Origin: an uncultured Anaeromusa sp.
GTDB lineage: Bacteria; Bacillota; Negativicutes; Anaeromusales; Anaeromusaceae
Length of the DNA: 64,000 nt
Assembly (NCBI RefSeq): GCF_963676855.1
Contig: NZ_OY781460.1
Coordinates: forward strand, 2,147,520-2,211,519
Direction: 5' to 3'
The notes beneath the pieces were generated by a model. It ran no database searches. It saw only the letters and a program-made list of their open reading frames with translations, and was not told the DNA's origin. Shown in pieces: positions 8,096-16,378 of the stretch (the first letter of the stretch is position 1; every line of letters starts with the position of its first letter). A program made the position numbers and the translations under genes.

Positions 8096-8957
8096 CAAGA
8101 CTTTTTGGAAACGTCTGGTGCGCCACCGTTTGGGGCAGGGCGGTTTAATCGTCTTGGCGATCATGCTTTTATTGGCTGCTGCTGCGCCGCTTTTGGCGGC
8201 GTATAGTCCGGTGGACGCCGACTTAGCAGCGGTACGGCAGCCTCCTAGCGGTATACATCTATTTGGTACGGATGAACTGGGACGTGATATTTTCAGCCGT
8301 CTGTTGTATGGCGCGCGCGTATCCCTTGCGGTGGGCATTGCTTCGGTGGCTCTGGCGACTACCCTGGGGCTTTTATATGGCGTGGTCAGCGGCTATGCAG
8401 GCGGCTTGGCGGATAATGCGCTGATGCGTTTGTTGGATGGCTTGCTTTCGGTGCCGACGCTGGTGCTGGTCATTGCCTTGCAGGCGCTGAGCGGTCAAGG
8501 CTTTCAAAGTGTTATTGGGGTGATTGCGGCTACCAGTTGGATGCAGACGGCCCGTATTGTACGGACCGAGTTTTTAGCGGTGAAACAGCAGCCTTTTGTG
8601 CAGGCGGCGCTTACATGCGGCGCAAGTGATGGAACGTTGATTTGGCGGCACATCTTGCCGAATTGTTTGCCTTCGGTTGTCGTGTTGGCGACGATGAGCG
8701 TAGGCCATGCGATTGTAACGGAAGCGGCCCTCAGCTTTCTGGGCATGGGGATTCCGCCGCACCTTCCTTCCTGGGGGAATATGCTGATGGGCGGGCAGCG
8801 GAGCATTTTAGCGGGCGCCTGGTGGATTACCTTTTTCCCGGGCTGCTTTATTGTCTTGACCGTACTTGCCATTAACTTCTTGGGAGATGCGGTGCGAGAC
8901 GCTCTTGATCCATTAGGGGGCAAAGGAAATTTCGGAGCAAAAGGAGAGGCGTCATGA
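8088..8957 (+). CDS. Peptide/nickel ABC transporter permease, DppC/NikC type
   Basis: Partner permease of 289 residues. The N-terminal segment is followed by the signature HLFGTDELGRDIFSRLLYGARVSL near residue 65, which defines the DppC/OppC/NikC side. It starts with TTG at 8088, overlapping the previous stop by eight bases, with AAGGTGGG just upstream. It forms the channel with the DppB-type subunit. Confidence 0.88.
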   Translation: MGNKTFWKRLVRHRLGQGGLIVLAIMLLLAAAAPLLAAYSPVDADLAAVRQPPSGIHLFGTDELGRDIFSRLLYGARVSLAVGIASVALATTLGLLYGVVSGYAGGLADNALMRLLDGLLSVPTLVLVIALQALSGQGFQSVIGVIAATSWMQTARIVRTEFLAVKQQPFVQAALTCGASDGTLIWRHILPNCLPSVVVLATMSVGHAIVTEAALSFLGMGIPPHLPSWGNMLMGGQRSILAGAWWITFFPGCFIVLTVLAINFLGDAVRDALDPLGGKGNFGAKGEAS

Positions 8958-9772
8958 AGGAATCTTGTTTGTCCTTGCGCCATGTGTCGGTTTCTATTGA
9001 TGGCGCGCCTTTAGTTCGGGATGTGACCTTTGATGTGCCTGCCGGTGAAGTCTTGGGCTTGGTAGGAGAAAGCGGCAGCGGCAAGTCGTTGACGCTGCAG
9101 GCGGTGATGGGGCTGGCCGGTATGGGGCGCAACAATGTGCAGGTTCAAGGAGAAGCCTGGTTTCAAGGGAAAAACCTATGCGCCTTGAAGCCGGAGGAGC
9201 TGCGCGCGCTACGCGGTGCGGCGATCGGCATGGTCTTTCAAGATCCCCTGGCCTCGCTGAATCCGGTATTGCCTGTAGGCTGGCAGGTAGCAGAGCTTTT
9301 TCGAGTGCACCGGAAGCTGTCGCGTCGAGAGGCTGGAGCCGGGGCGAGACAAGCTCTGCTTCGCGCGGGCGTTACAAAGCCGGAAGAGCTGTACTATCGC
9401 TTTCCGCACCAATTGTCAGGCGGTCAGCGGCAGAGAGTGCTGATTGCTATGGCTGTGGCGCTGGAGCCTCCTTTGATCATCGCAGATGAGCCGACTACCG
9501 CCTTGGATGTGACCTTGCAAGCGCAGATTATCGAAGAATTGCGCCGCTTGCAGCAAGAGGGAGGAAGCTCAGTGCTTTTAGTCTCTCATGATATGGGCGT
9601 GATTGCAGAGCTGGCGGATCAGGTGGCGGTCATGCGCGAGGGACGCGTGGTAGAACAGGGGAGCTGTACAGCAATTTTTGATGCGCCTCAGGAGGCCTAT
9701 ACGCAGCGCTTGTTGGCGGCCAGCCGCTTCGAATTGATTGAGGAGGCGGCGCATGAGTCTTCTTGTAGTTGA
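8954..9772 (+). CDS. Peptide/nickel ABC transporter ATPase, DppD/NikD type
   Basis: Cytoplasmic ATPase of 272 residues. Walker A is GESGSGKS near residue 38, the signature is LSGGQRQRV near 153, Walker B is LIIADEP near 172, and the switch histidine is in VSHDMG. The ATG overlaps the stop of the preceding permease as ATGA. It lacks the long C-terminal oligopeptide extension of some OppD proteins, which fits NikD or a shortened DppD. Confidence 0.88.
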   Translation: MKESCLSLRHVSVSIDGAPLVRDVTFDVPAGEVLGLVGESGSGKSLTLQAVMGLAGMGRNNVQVQGEAWFQGKNLCALKPEELRALRGAAIGMVFQDPLASLNPVLPVGWQVAELFRVHRKLSRREAGAGARQALLRAGVTKPEELYYRFPHQLSGGQRQRVLIAMAVALEPPLIIADEPTTALDVTLQAQIIEELRRLQQEGGSSVLLVSHDMGVIAELADQVAVMREGRVVEQGSCTAIFDAPQEAYTQRLLAASRFELIEEAAHESSCS

Positions 9773-10562
9773 AAACGTTTGTTGCCGTTATCGGTTGCAT
9801 TCGCATTGGCTGGCCGGGCATAAAGAAGTGAAGGCCGTAGAAAAGGTATCCTTGCAGATTGCCGAAGGAGAGCGCTTGGCGTTGGCTGGCGAAAGCGGCA
9901 GCGGGAAAAGTACGCTGGCTAGAGCGATCTTATTGTTGGAGCCGCTGGCATCAGGCAAAATTCTTTTTGATGGTGAGGATATTTCCGCGCTAAAGGGGAA
10001 GGCGCAAAAAAACTATCGGCGTCAAGTGCAGATGGTGTTTCAAGACGCTTATTCTTCCATGAATCCCCGTATGCAGGTAGGAGAAATTCTAGCGGAACCG
10101 GTGCGGTCTTTTGTTTTGGAGGAAAATGAAGCTCGCGTAACGAAGCGGATCAGCAATATGCTGGAATGCTGCGGCTTGTCCGCTAAAGTTTTGGAGCGGT
10201 ATCCGGGAGAACTTTCTGGAGGGGAGTGCCAGCGAGTCGCTTTGGCTAGGGCTCTTTTGCCGCAGCCAAGGCTGGTTGTATTTGACGAGGCTACGTCGAG
10301 TTTGGATGTGACGTTGCAGAATCAAATCCTTGGCTTGTTGCATCAAGTGCGGCAGCAGATGGATTTGACCTATCTTTTTATTACGCATAATCTGGCCATG
10401 CTGCCCCACGTAGCAGACCGCGTCGGTATTATGCAAGAAGGCAGACTGGTTGAAGTTTTGCCTGCGCATCAGTTAGCGCAAGGAAAACATCCGTATACGC
10501 AAAAACTGTTGGCGGCGGCTCCGGTGACACATCCGAAGGATCGAAGAGCTTTGTCAAGGTGA
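9753..10562 (+). CDS. Peptide/nickel ABC transporter ATPase, DppF/NikE type
   Basis: Second ATPase, 269 residues. Walker A GESGSGKST is near residue 48, the signature is LSGGECQRV near 150, Walker B is LVVFDEA and the switch is ITHNLA. The ATG at 9753 has AGGAGG at 9741-9746 and lies inside the end of the previous gene. Inner-membrane transport is energised by this and the DppD-type subunit as a heterodimer. It is the last gene of the transporter; no clear terminator follows. Confidence 0.87.
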   Translation: MSLLVVENVCCRYRLHSHWLAGHKEVKAVEKVSLQIAEGERLALAGESGSGKSTLARAILLLEPLASGKILFDGEDISALKGKAQKNYRRQVQMVFQDAYSSMNPRMQVGEILAEPVRSFVLEENEARVTKRISNMLECCGLSAKVLERYPGELSGGECQRVALARALLPQPRLVVFDEATSSLDVTLQNQILGLLHQVRQQMDLTYLFITHNLAMLPHVADRVGIMQEGRLVEVLPAHQLAQGKHPYTQKLLAAAPVTHPKDRRALSR

Positions 10563-10676
10563 GGTCGCATAGAATTTGCCGCGCCGCTTTTATGTAGGCT
10601 AGAGACGAGGTATAATGAATGTTGTAATCGTAGGAAGAACTAGAATACAAGATATTGTTGTATGGAGGCGGCGGAA

Positions 10677-11246
10677 ATGGCAAAGTTAACCTTGGAAAAA
10701 GCGCAAGGCATTTTAAAGAAACATGTTACGGAAAAACACTTACTATTGCACGCCCAGGCTGTGAGCGCGGCGATGGAGGCCATGGGGGAGTATTTTCAAG
10801 AGGATGCGGCTCATTGGGCGGCTATCGGCTATTTGCATGATGTTGACTATGAAAAATATCCTGAGGAGCACTGCCAGCATGTGCGGGAGCTTCTGAGCGG
10901 CGAAGATGTGGAAGAGGACGACATCAGGGCCATTCTTTCTCATGGCTATGGTCTTTGCACAGAGGAATGCGAGCCTCTTACCAACCTGGAAAAAAGCTTG
11001 TTTACTGTAGATGAACTGACTGGAATTATTATGGCTGCCGCCTTGATGCGTCCTACGGGTATTGAGGATATGGAAGTGAAAAGCTTGAAGAAAAAATTCA
11101 AGGATAAAAGCTTTGCCGCTAAATGTAACCGGGAGGTCATTAACCAAGGATTTGCCATGTTGAATCTGGAGGCGAATACGGTCATGCAGTGCTGCATAGA
11201 GGGCATGCGGAAATACAAAGATCAATTAGGAATCGGTGCCAAATAA
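10677..11246 (+). CDS. HD-domain protein
   Basis: Soluble protein of 189 residues with an HD hydrolase core: His near residue 26 in HLLLHAQAV, then LHDVDYE near residue 60 (HD pair), a further His in SHGYG near 97, and VDELTGI near 115. This pattern is seen in small bacterial HDIG-like phosphohydrolases that are usually uncharacterised. GGAGG at 10664-10668 fits the ATG at 10677 better than that at 10662. A TATAAT is present at 10611-10616 upstream, with no convincing -35 box. The reaction is unknown. Confidence 0.7.
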   Translation: MAKLTLEKAQGILKKHVTEKHLLLHAQAVSAAMEAMGEYFQEDAAHWAAIGYLHDVDYEKYPEEHCQHVRELLSGEDVEEDDIRAILSHGYGLCTEECEPLTNLEKSLFTVDELTGIIMAAALMRPTGIEDMEVKSLKKKFKDKSFAAKCNREVINQGFAMLNLEANTVMQCCIEGMRKYKDQLGIGAK

Positions 11247-11290
11247 GAAGCGTAAAGGTGGAAGAAGTTCGCTGGAATGACGAAAACGAC

Positions 11291-11318
11291 TTGACAAACA
11301 GCACAAAACTGCTAGTAT
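11291..11318 (+). promoter_or_regulatory. Promoter of cobalamin riboswitch 1 and porin gene
   Basis: TTGACA at 11291-11296, 16-base spacer, TAGTAT at 11313-11318. It places the RNA start just before the riboswitch. Confidence 0.55.
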
Positions 11319-11339
11319 TTAAATTAGTAAAGAAAACCG

Positions 11340-11555
11340 CATAAAGAGGGTTTAGGTGCCCGCAAGGGCTTAATAGGGAAGTCCGGTGCAATGCCGGCGC
11401 GGTCCCGCCACTGTAATGGGAGAGTTGCTTCAAAAGATACCACTGGAAGAATGGTTCCGGGAAGGTTTGAAGCCGCGATGATCCAGAGCCAGGAGAACTG
11501 CCTAACCAACAATCACCGCTATACCTGCGAGCGACAGGAAGGGGATTTCGTGAGA
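11340..11555 (+). promoter_or_regulatory. Cobalamin riboswitch 1
   Basis: It contains the hallmark segments of the AdoCbl riboswitch in order: AGGTGCCCGCAAGGGC near 11354, GGGAAGTCCGGTGC near 11377, CGGTCCCGCCACTGTAAT near 11400, and the B12 box AGAGCCAGGAGAACTGCC near 11485-11502. A terminator follows at 11570, so bound cobalamin should lower expression of the porin-like gene. Confidence 0.93.
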
Positions 11556-11569
11556 CGATTTTACATAGT

Positions 11570-11600
11570 AAGACTGACCATTCCAGGTCAGTCTTATTTT
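11570..11600 (+). terminator. Terminator of riboswitch 1 expression platform
   Basis: Arms AAGACTGACC (11570-11579) and GGTCAGTCTT (11586-11595) with a short loop, then ATTTT. An outer TTTTACATA/TATGTAAAA pairing can extend the stem. Confidence 0.8.
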
Positions 11601-11626
11601 ATGTAAAATTTACCTGCGAAACGACG

Positions 11627-11655
11627 CCCTTTTGCTGTTGCAAAAGGGTTTTCTT
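11627..11655 (+). terminator. Second terminator-like hairpin in the porin leader
   Basis: Arms CCCTTTTGC (11627-11635) and GCAAAAGGG (11640-11648), loop TGTT, then TTTTCTTT. This is a second stop signal before the porin-like gene, 27 bases after the first. Confidence 0.7.
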
Positions 11656-11736
11656 TATGGACTCAAATAAAAAGGGGGAAAAGAGAAAAACCAATAAGGA
11701 AGGTTAAGAAAATAGTAGAAGGAGGAGAGAACTTTT

Positions 11737-12702
11737 ATGAAAAAAAAGATGCTTATAGCTGTAACGGGCCTTGCTTTTTCTGCTTCCTCGTTGGCGTTCG
11801 CTGCGGAAGCGGAGCCTGGGGTTAAACTCAGCGGCGATGTAACGGTAAAGTATGAGCAAGATACGCGCGAAGGGGAAGCAAATGTTTCAGGTACTATGAG
11901 TTCGCTGCGTTTAACAGGAGAAGCCGCGTTGGGGAGCGGGTGGTCTTTGTTCGCTCGCTTAGGAGCGCAATGCGCTACGCAGCCGAGTTTGGCGGACTAT
12001 AATACCGATGGCGCTGTGTATGGCAATAAAAAAACGGTAATGGCGATTGATCAATTTGGCATAACGAAGCAAGCCGGAGATTTGGCGTTTAAACTTGGCC
12101 GCCAGGATGTAACCATCGGAGCGACGTCGCTTCTTTACAGCCGCTCAGAGTCCAATATTGGGAAACGGGTTTTTGTAGACGGGGTGACTGTAAATGGGTC
12201 CACGGCGGGCTTAGATATCAATGCGGCTTTTGTACAAGAGGATAATGCTGGAGATGAAGACAACCGGATTTATGCGATTCGAACTGGCTTTCATCCCAAC
12301 AAGCAGTTTCAGTGGGGTATGACTTTAGGTCGTTATCAAGATCGAGTCAATGGAAATACGAACCATTGGGCGCTGGACAGCAGCTATCAGCAGGGCAAGC
12401 ATACCTGGACGGCAGAATATACGCAGTCGAATCGCAGCGAAGACAATCACGCCTATGCGGTAACGTGGAATTATGGCTTTGATGATAAAACGTCAATGTA
12501 TATTACTGCGTTTAAAGTAGAAACGAATGGCGATATGGGAAAACAAAGCGATTTCGACAACAACAACAAGGGCTTTTATTATGGCGTTAAACATCAATTG
12601 AACAAAGATAATTCGCTGGAATTGGTCTATAAAGATCAAAAAGAAGTGGAAAGCGGTTTGAAAAACACGAAGCTGGAAGCTACTTTTACTCATGCTATTT
12701 GA
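11737..12702 (+). CDS. Outer-membrane porin-like protein under cobalamin control
   Basis: A 321-residue exported protein. The signal peptide is residues 1-22, with likely cleavage after SLAFA. The mature part alternates polar and hydrophobic residues in short strands (GVKLSGDVTVKYEQ, SLRLTGEAALG, LAFKLGRQDVTIG, NRIYAIRTGFHP) and ends in a strand, as expected of an outer-membrane beta-barrel of the putative porin type found in Negativicutes. No TonB box or plug is present, so passage would be passive. The leader has a cobalamin riboswitch with two terminators, which suggests a role in corrinoid or cobalt entry. AGGAGGAGA precedes the ATG. Confidence 0.78.
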   Translation: MKKKMLIAVTGLAFSASSLAFAAEAEPGVKLSGDVTVKYEQDTREGEANVSGTMSSLRLTGEAALGSGWSLFARLGAQCATQPSLADYNTDGAVYGNKKTVMAIDQFGITKQAGDLAFKLGRQDVTIGATSLLYSRSESNIGKRVFVDGVTVNGSTAGLDINAAFVQEDNAGDEDNRIYAIRTGFHPNKQFQWGMTLGRYQDRVNGNTNHWALDSSYQQGKHTWTAEYTQSNRSEDNHAYAVTWNYGFDDKTSMYITAFKVETNGDMGKQSDFDNNNKGFYYGVKHQLNKDNSLELVYKDQKEVESGLKNTKLEATFTHAI

Positions 12703-12815
12703 AAAAGAAAAAAGAAATTGTGAAACTTATGAGGGATTTTATAGGCTAAACGAAAATGAATAAGAGATAATTTTGCGCTATTCCTAAATTTCCGAAAAAG
12801 CAAAACCCAACTTGG

Positions 12816-12844
12816 TTGACTTTTATTAAAGCCTTTGCTAAAGT
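12816..12844 (+). promoter_or_regulatory. Possible promoter of cobalamin riboswitch 2
   Basis: TTGACT at 12816-12821, 17-base spacer, TAAAGT at 12839-12844, just before the riboswitch. Confidence 0.4.
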
Positions 12845-12864
12845 TAACAATAACAACTGAATAT

Positions 12865-13072
12865 GTATGGAACAGGTGCCCGCAAGGGCTTAATAGGGAA
12901 GTTCGGTGCAATACCGGCGCGGTCCCGCCACTGTAATGGGGAGCAAACCCAAGAAATGCCACTGGGGCGAAAGCCTTGGGAAGGTTTGGGCGAGCGACGA
13001 TCCAGAGCCAGGAGAACTGCCTGTTTGACAATCACCGCTATACCTACGACGGATGGGGATGGAGATTCAGGC
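12865..13072 (+). promoter_or_regulatory. Cobalamin riboswitch 2
   Basis: Same ordered motifs as riboswitch 1: GGTGCCCGCAAGGGCTTAAT near 12875, GGTCCCGCCACTGTAATGGG near 12921, and the B12 box AGAGCCAGGAGAACTGCC near 13005-13022. It is almost identical to riboswitch 3 over the first hundred bases. It stands before the CbiK gene. Confidence 0.93.
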
Positions 13073-13092
13073 AACAAGGCTGTTTGCTATGT

Positions 13093-13123
13093 AATCCCAA
13101 CGTGTAGGCGTTGGGATTTTTAT
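13093..13123 (+). terminator. Terminator of riboswitch 2
   Basis: Arms AATCCCAACG (13093-13102) and CGTTGGGATT (13109-13118), loop TGTAGG, then a T-run. It lies between the riboswitch and cbiK. Confidence 0.8.
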
Positions 13124-13163
13124 CGTTACAGCTAATAGTAGAAAAAACAAGGAGTGGAAATGA

Positions 13164-14081
13164 ATGAATAAGTGGATGAAAAAAGGACTGTTCGCCATGT
13201 GCGCCGTATGCTTGCTTTCGGTTGGTTTTGGCGGCGGAGCGGCAGCAGCGCAAACGAAAAAAGCCATTGTAGTTACCAGCTTCGGTACAACTTTTCCAGA
13301 TGCTCGTAAAGCTTGCATTGAAACTGCGGAAAATGATATTCGGGCGGCGTTTCCTGACTACGAAGTGCGTCGCGCCTTTACGGCCCGGAAGGTAATCGCC
13401 AAGATGGCGGCGGAAGAAAAGATTCAAGTGGATACTTTGGAGCAAGCCTTAGCAAAGTTGAAGGCGGAAGGCTATCAAGAAGTGATCATTCAACCGCTGC
13501 ATTTGACTCCGGGAGAGGAATATGAAAAGAAGATTTTAAATGCATATCGTCAGGCTTGGGCCGATAATTCCTTTGAAAGCATTGCCGTAGGACGGCCGGT
13601 TTTGATGTTTGATGGACAGCAGGGCATGCCGGACGATTTCACGGTGTTGGCCGCAGCGGCTGAAAAACAAATGCCTAAATTAGGAACCGGGGAAGCGGTT
13701 CTTTTCATGGGCCATGGTTCGCCGCATCAGCCGAATCCGGCGTATGCAAAAATGCAGAGCATTTTGCAAGCTAGAGGTAATAAAGCGTACATGGGCGTTG
13801 TGGAGGAAACCGATCATCCTAACTTTGAAGATGCTCTGGCGGAGTTGAAAAAAAACCAAGTCAAAAAGGTTATCTTGATGCCCTTTATGTTGGTGGCTGG
13901 TGATCATGCCAATAATGATATGGCTGGCAGCGAATCGACTTCTTGGAAAAACCGTCTACAAAAAGAAGGTTTTCAAGTAGAAACGGTTGTGAAGGGTCTA
14001 GGAGAAAATGCGGCCTATCGTTCCATTTACGTGAAACATGTTCGCGATGCGATTCGAGGCTTGTATCAGCCTCAGCATTAA
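13164..14081 (+). CDS. cbiK: Exported sirohydrochlorin cobaltochelatase CbiK
   Basis: Class II chelatase of 305 residues that inserts Co2+ into sirohydrochlorin in the anaerobic cobalamin pathway. Core motifs: VVTSFGTTFPDARKACIE near residue 37, QPLHLTPGEEYEKK near 110 (metal-binding His), FMGHGSPHQPNPAY near 182, and MLVAGDHANNDMAG near 242 (second His). A hydrophobic signal peptide, ending AAAA near residue 28, predicts a periplasmic protein, as for the CbiK-P of Desulfovibrio. A periplasmic chelatase cannot act on cytosolic sirohydrochlorin, so its job may differ (metal or tetrapyrrole handling). Expression is under riboswitch 2. Confidence 0.88.
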   Translation: MNKWMKKGLFAMCAVCLLSVGFGGGAAAAQTKKAIVVTSFGTTFPDARKACIETAENDIRAAFPDYEVRRAFTARKVIAKMAAEEKIQVDTLEQALAKLKAEGYQEVIIQPLHLTPGEEYEKKILNAYRQAWADNSFESIAVGRPVLMFDGQQGMPDDFTVLAAAAEKQMPKLGTGEAVLFMGHGSPHQPNPAYAKMQSILQARGNKAYMGVVEETDHPNFEDALAELKKNQVKKVILMPFMLVAGDHANNDMAGSESTSWKNRLQKEGFQVETVVKGLGENAAYRSIYVKHVRDAIRGLYQPQH

Positions 14082-14104
14082 TGCCAGAAAGACAAATCCA
14101 TAAA

Positions 14105-14314
14105 AAAGCGGAACAGGTGCCCGCAAGGGCTTAATAGGGAAGTCCGGTGCGATACCGGCGCGGTCCCGCCACTGTAATGGGGAGCTAATTCAAGAAATGC
14201 CACTGGGGCGAAAGTCTTGGGAAGGTTTGAATGAGCAAAGATCCAGAGCCAGGAGAACTGCCTGTTTGACAATCACCATTTGACCTACGAACGATGGGGA
14301 GGGGATTTGACAGG
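14105..14314 (+). promoter_or_regulatory. Cobalamin riboswitch 3
   Basis: GGTGCCCGCAAGGGCTTAAT near 14117, GGTCCCGCCACTGTAATGGG near 14162, and the B12 box AGAGCCAGGAGAACTGCC near 14245-14262. It begins only about 25 bases after the cbiK stop, and no separate promoter is obvious, so it may act on read-through transcripts. It controls cbiZ and possibly what follows. Confidence 0.93.
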
Positions 14315-14351
14315 CATACTTTAGCAAACCCAGAAATTGTTTGTCAATTCA

Positions 14352-14391
14352 GACTACCTCGTCTATTGTAGACGGGGTAGTCTATTTTTAT
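14352..14391 (+). terminator. Terminator of riboswitch 3
   Basis: Fourteen-pair stem, GACTACCTCGTCTA (14352-14365) with TAGACGGGGTAGTC (14369-14382), loop TTG, then TATTTTTA. Confidence 0.82.
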
Positions 14392-14429
14392 TGACGCTAG
14401 CGCCTTGCTGGTAGAAAGGTTGGATTTAC

Positions 14430-15191
14430 ATGGAGCAAAATCGTCTACTTTCTGCAGGAGGTGTTTTGCAGGTTAAAGAAGATTTGCTGCTTTGCCGCTT
14501 TCCACAGCGGCGTATTGCTTTGAGTACATCTCCTTATAACGGCGGCATGCGCGAGGTATCGGCAATATTTAATCATCGTTTGACTTTTTACGTTGAAAGT
14601 GAGGCGGCATTGCCTGGCGGCGGCTTAGAGCGATATTTGGCCGCTATTGCCAAGAGGGAAGCCTTAGAAGAAGACGGAACAAGCGGTCTTTTAACGACGG
14701 CCCATATGGAATGCATGTCTTACCAACGGCGCTTTTATGAAGGAATTACCATCGAAGCCATTGTGACGGCAGGGGTGAAGCATAATGCCGCCCGAGCCGG
14801 GGAAGATGCGCTTTACTGGGAACATCATGGGAAATACGTTCCTATTTCAGGAACTATTAATATTATGCTGCTTATAGAAGCAATCTTATCCCCTGGAGCT
14901 TTAGTGAAAGCTCTGATTACAGCTACGGAAGCTAAAACCGCAGCTTTGCAGGACTTAGCGGTATGCAGTCCCTCTAGTTTGCTTCCGGCAACTGGCACTG
15001 GCACCGATGGTGTGATTCTTGTAAGCCATAAAGAAGGATTGGTATGCAAGGATGTTGGTACGCAGTCGAAACTAGGGGAAATGTTGGCTGATGCAGTAAA
15101 ATCCGGTGTAAAGGACGCCTTATTTAAAGAAGAAGGCTTGCAAGAGCTTGCGCCGAGATTTGCAAGAAAGACTCATTCCTTACGATCTTGA
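14430..15191 (+). CDS. cbiZ: Adenosylcobinamide amidohydrolase CbiZ
   Basis: A 253-residue protein of the CbiZ family, which cleaves the aminopropanol side chain of (pseudo)cobamides or cobinamide to give adenosylcobyric acid for corrinoid salvage. Recognisable segments are RIALSTSPYNGG near residue 29, FNHRLTF near 47, TSGLLTTAHMECM near 82, EAIVTAGVKHNAARAGE near 110, and GTINIMLLIEA near 140. It is directly behind cobalamin riboswitch 3. A terminator-like hairpin and exbB follow. Its presence argues that the cell salvages and remodels external corrinoids. Confidence 0.88.
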   Translation: MEQNRLLSAGGVLQVKEDLLLCRFPQRRIALSTSPYNGGMREVSAIFNHRLTFYVESEAALPGGGLERYLAAIAKREALEEDGTSGLLTTAHMECMSYQRRFYEGITIEAIVTAGVKHNAARAGEDALYWEHHGKYVPISGTINIMLLIEAILSPGALVKALITATEAKTAALQDLAVCSPSSLLPATGTGTDGVILVSHKEGLVCKDVGTQSKLGEMLADAVKSGVKDALFKEEGLQELAPRFARKTHSLRS

Positions 15192-15251
15192 AGTTCCTTG
15201 GAGGAATTTTAGGATAGATTTCATTGCTCACTATAAGTCGTTTTTAACGGC

Positions 15252-15279
15252 GGCCCCAGGGGTAGGGGCTTTCTTTTTC
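15252..15279 (+). terminator. Terminator between cbiZ and exbB
   Basis: GC-rich stem GCCCC (15253-15257)/GGGGC (15265-15269), then TTTCTTTTT. The stem is short, so read-through into exbB is possible. No good promoter was seen between it and exbB. Confidence 0.65.
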
Positions 15280-15348
15280 AAAGACAGGCTGCGGCCAATT
15301 GAAAATAAACCGTATAAAGCAGAAGTGGTCGTGAAAGGAGTTTGAAAG

Positions 15349-15975
15349 ATGGACTTAGAACGGATTTGGCAGTTGTTTCAAGCGGGTGGCGTGGTTATGT
15401 ATCCGTTGATTTTTTGCTCGATTTTGGTGGTGGCAGTGACTTTGGATCGGCATTGGAACTATAAAGAGGCGGAGAGTTTTCGAGGCGGGAAGGCGGAATT
15501 TTTGAGTTCGCTGCAAGAGGGCCGTTGGATTGAACCGCCGGCAACGGCGGGAGCCTTTTCTAAGCTGTTGCAGGATGCATATAGCTGGCGTGGCTTGGAG
15601 GCGTCGGTGCAACTGCAAATGTTTGAGAATGCGGCGGCGACGGTAATGGGACGGTTTCGGGAACGCTTAAGCTATTTGGAGACCATTGTCACATTAGCGC
15701 CGCTCCTGGGCCTTTTGGGAACAGTAGTGGGAATGATTCAGTCGTTTCAAGTTTTGGCTGTCAAAACAGGACAAATGCAGGCGATCACCGGCGGAGTTGG
15801 GGAAGCGTTGGTGGCGACAGCAACAGGTCTTTGCGTAGCGGTTTTGGCGTTGTTGTGTCATTCCTGGCTTTGCCAACGTTTAGAGCGCTTAGCGGGAGAT
15901 ATGGAAGAATGCGGTGCTGCCCTTTTGACGGGTTCCAATATTGCTACAGGGAGGCGCAGCCGTGAAACTGCGTGA
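15349..15975 (+). CDS. exbB: ExbB/TolQ-type proton channel subunit
   Basis: Inner-membrane protein of 208 residues in the MotA/TolQ/ExbB family. A first membrane segment is at about residues 15-33 (VVMYPLIFCSILVVAVTL). The family core, LETIVTLAPLLGLLGTVVGMIQSFQ, is at residues 104-128, and the third segment ALVATATGLCVAVLALLCHSW is at about 148-168. With ExbD it uses the proton gradient to drive TonB. AAAGGAG precedes the ATG. It is the first gene of the long co-directional run to 33723. Confidence 0.9.
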   Translation: MDLERIWQLFQAGGVVMYPLIFCSILVVAVTLDRHWNYKEAESFRGGKAEFLSSLQEGRWIEPPATAGAFSKLLQDAYSWRGLEASVQLQMFENAAATVMGRFRERLSYLETIVTLAPLLGLLGTVVGMIQSFQVLAVKTGQMQAITGGVGEALVATATGLCVAVLALLCHSWLCQRLERLAGDMEECGAALLTGSNIATGRRSRETA

Positions 15976-16378
15976 ATGGAGGGTATCGCGTCAGCCGCGG
16001 CTGATGATTATTCCTATGATTGACATTATTTTCTTTCTCTTGGTCTTCTTCATGCTGAGCACCTTATATATGGTAGAGCAGAAAACGCTGCCTGTGCAGT
16101 TGCCGGCGGCGCAAGCGGCGCAGGCGGATTTGAAAAAGCAGGTGGCCGTTACGGTAACGGCTGAAGGGCAGACGTATGTAGATGAGGAAAATGTGCCTCT
16201 GCCGCTTTTGGGGAAGCGAATTCAGTTGGAAATGTCCAGACAGCAGGAAGCGTTTTTTGTTTTACGTGCTGATAAACGTGTGGAATATGGGCGTGTAGTG
16301 GCTGTTATGGATGCCTTGAAAGCTGCCGGAGTGCAGCGTCTTAGCGTGGCAACAGAAGCGGGAGCTGCGCAGCCATGA
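15962..16378 (+). CDS. exbD: ExbD/TolR-type proton channel subunit
   Basis: A 138-residue protein with one N-terminal membrane helix and a periplasmic domain. The conserved proton-binding Asp is in MIIPMIDIIFFLLVFFM near residue 22. The GTG at 15962 with GGGAGG upstream is a better start than an in-frame TTG at 15941. It overlaps exbB by 14 bases. Confidence 0.88.
   Translation: MKLREWRVSRQPRLMIIPMIDIIFFLLVFFMLSTLYMVEQKTLPVQLPAAQAAQADLKKQVAVTVTAEGQTYVDEENVPLPLLGKRIQLEMSRQQEAFFVLRADKRVEYGRVVAVMDALKAAGVQRLSVATEAGAAQP

Noticed and set aside
15148..15345. Small plus-strand frame of 65 codons overlapping the cbiZ end
   Set aside because: It crosses the terminator after cbiZ, shows no domain and has no good ribosome site.
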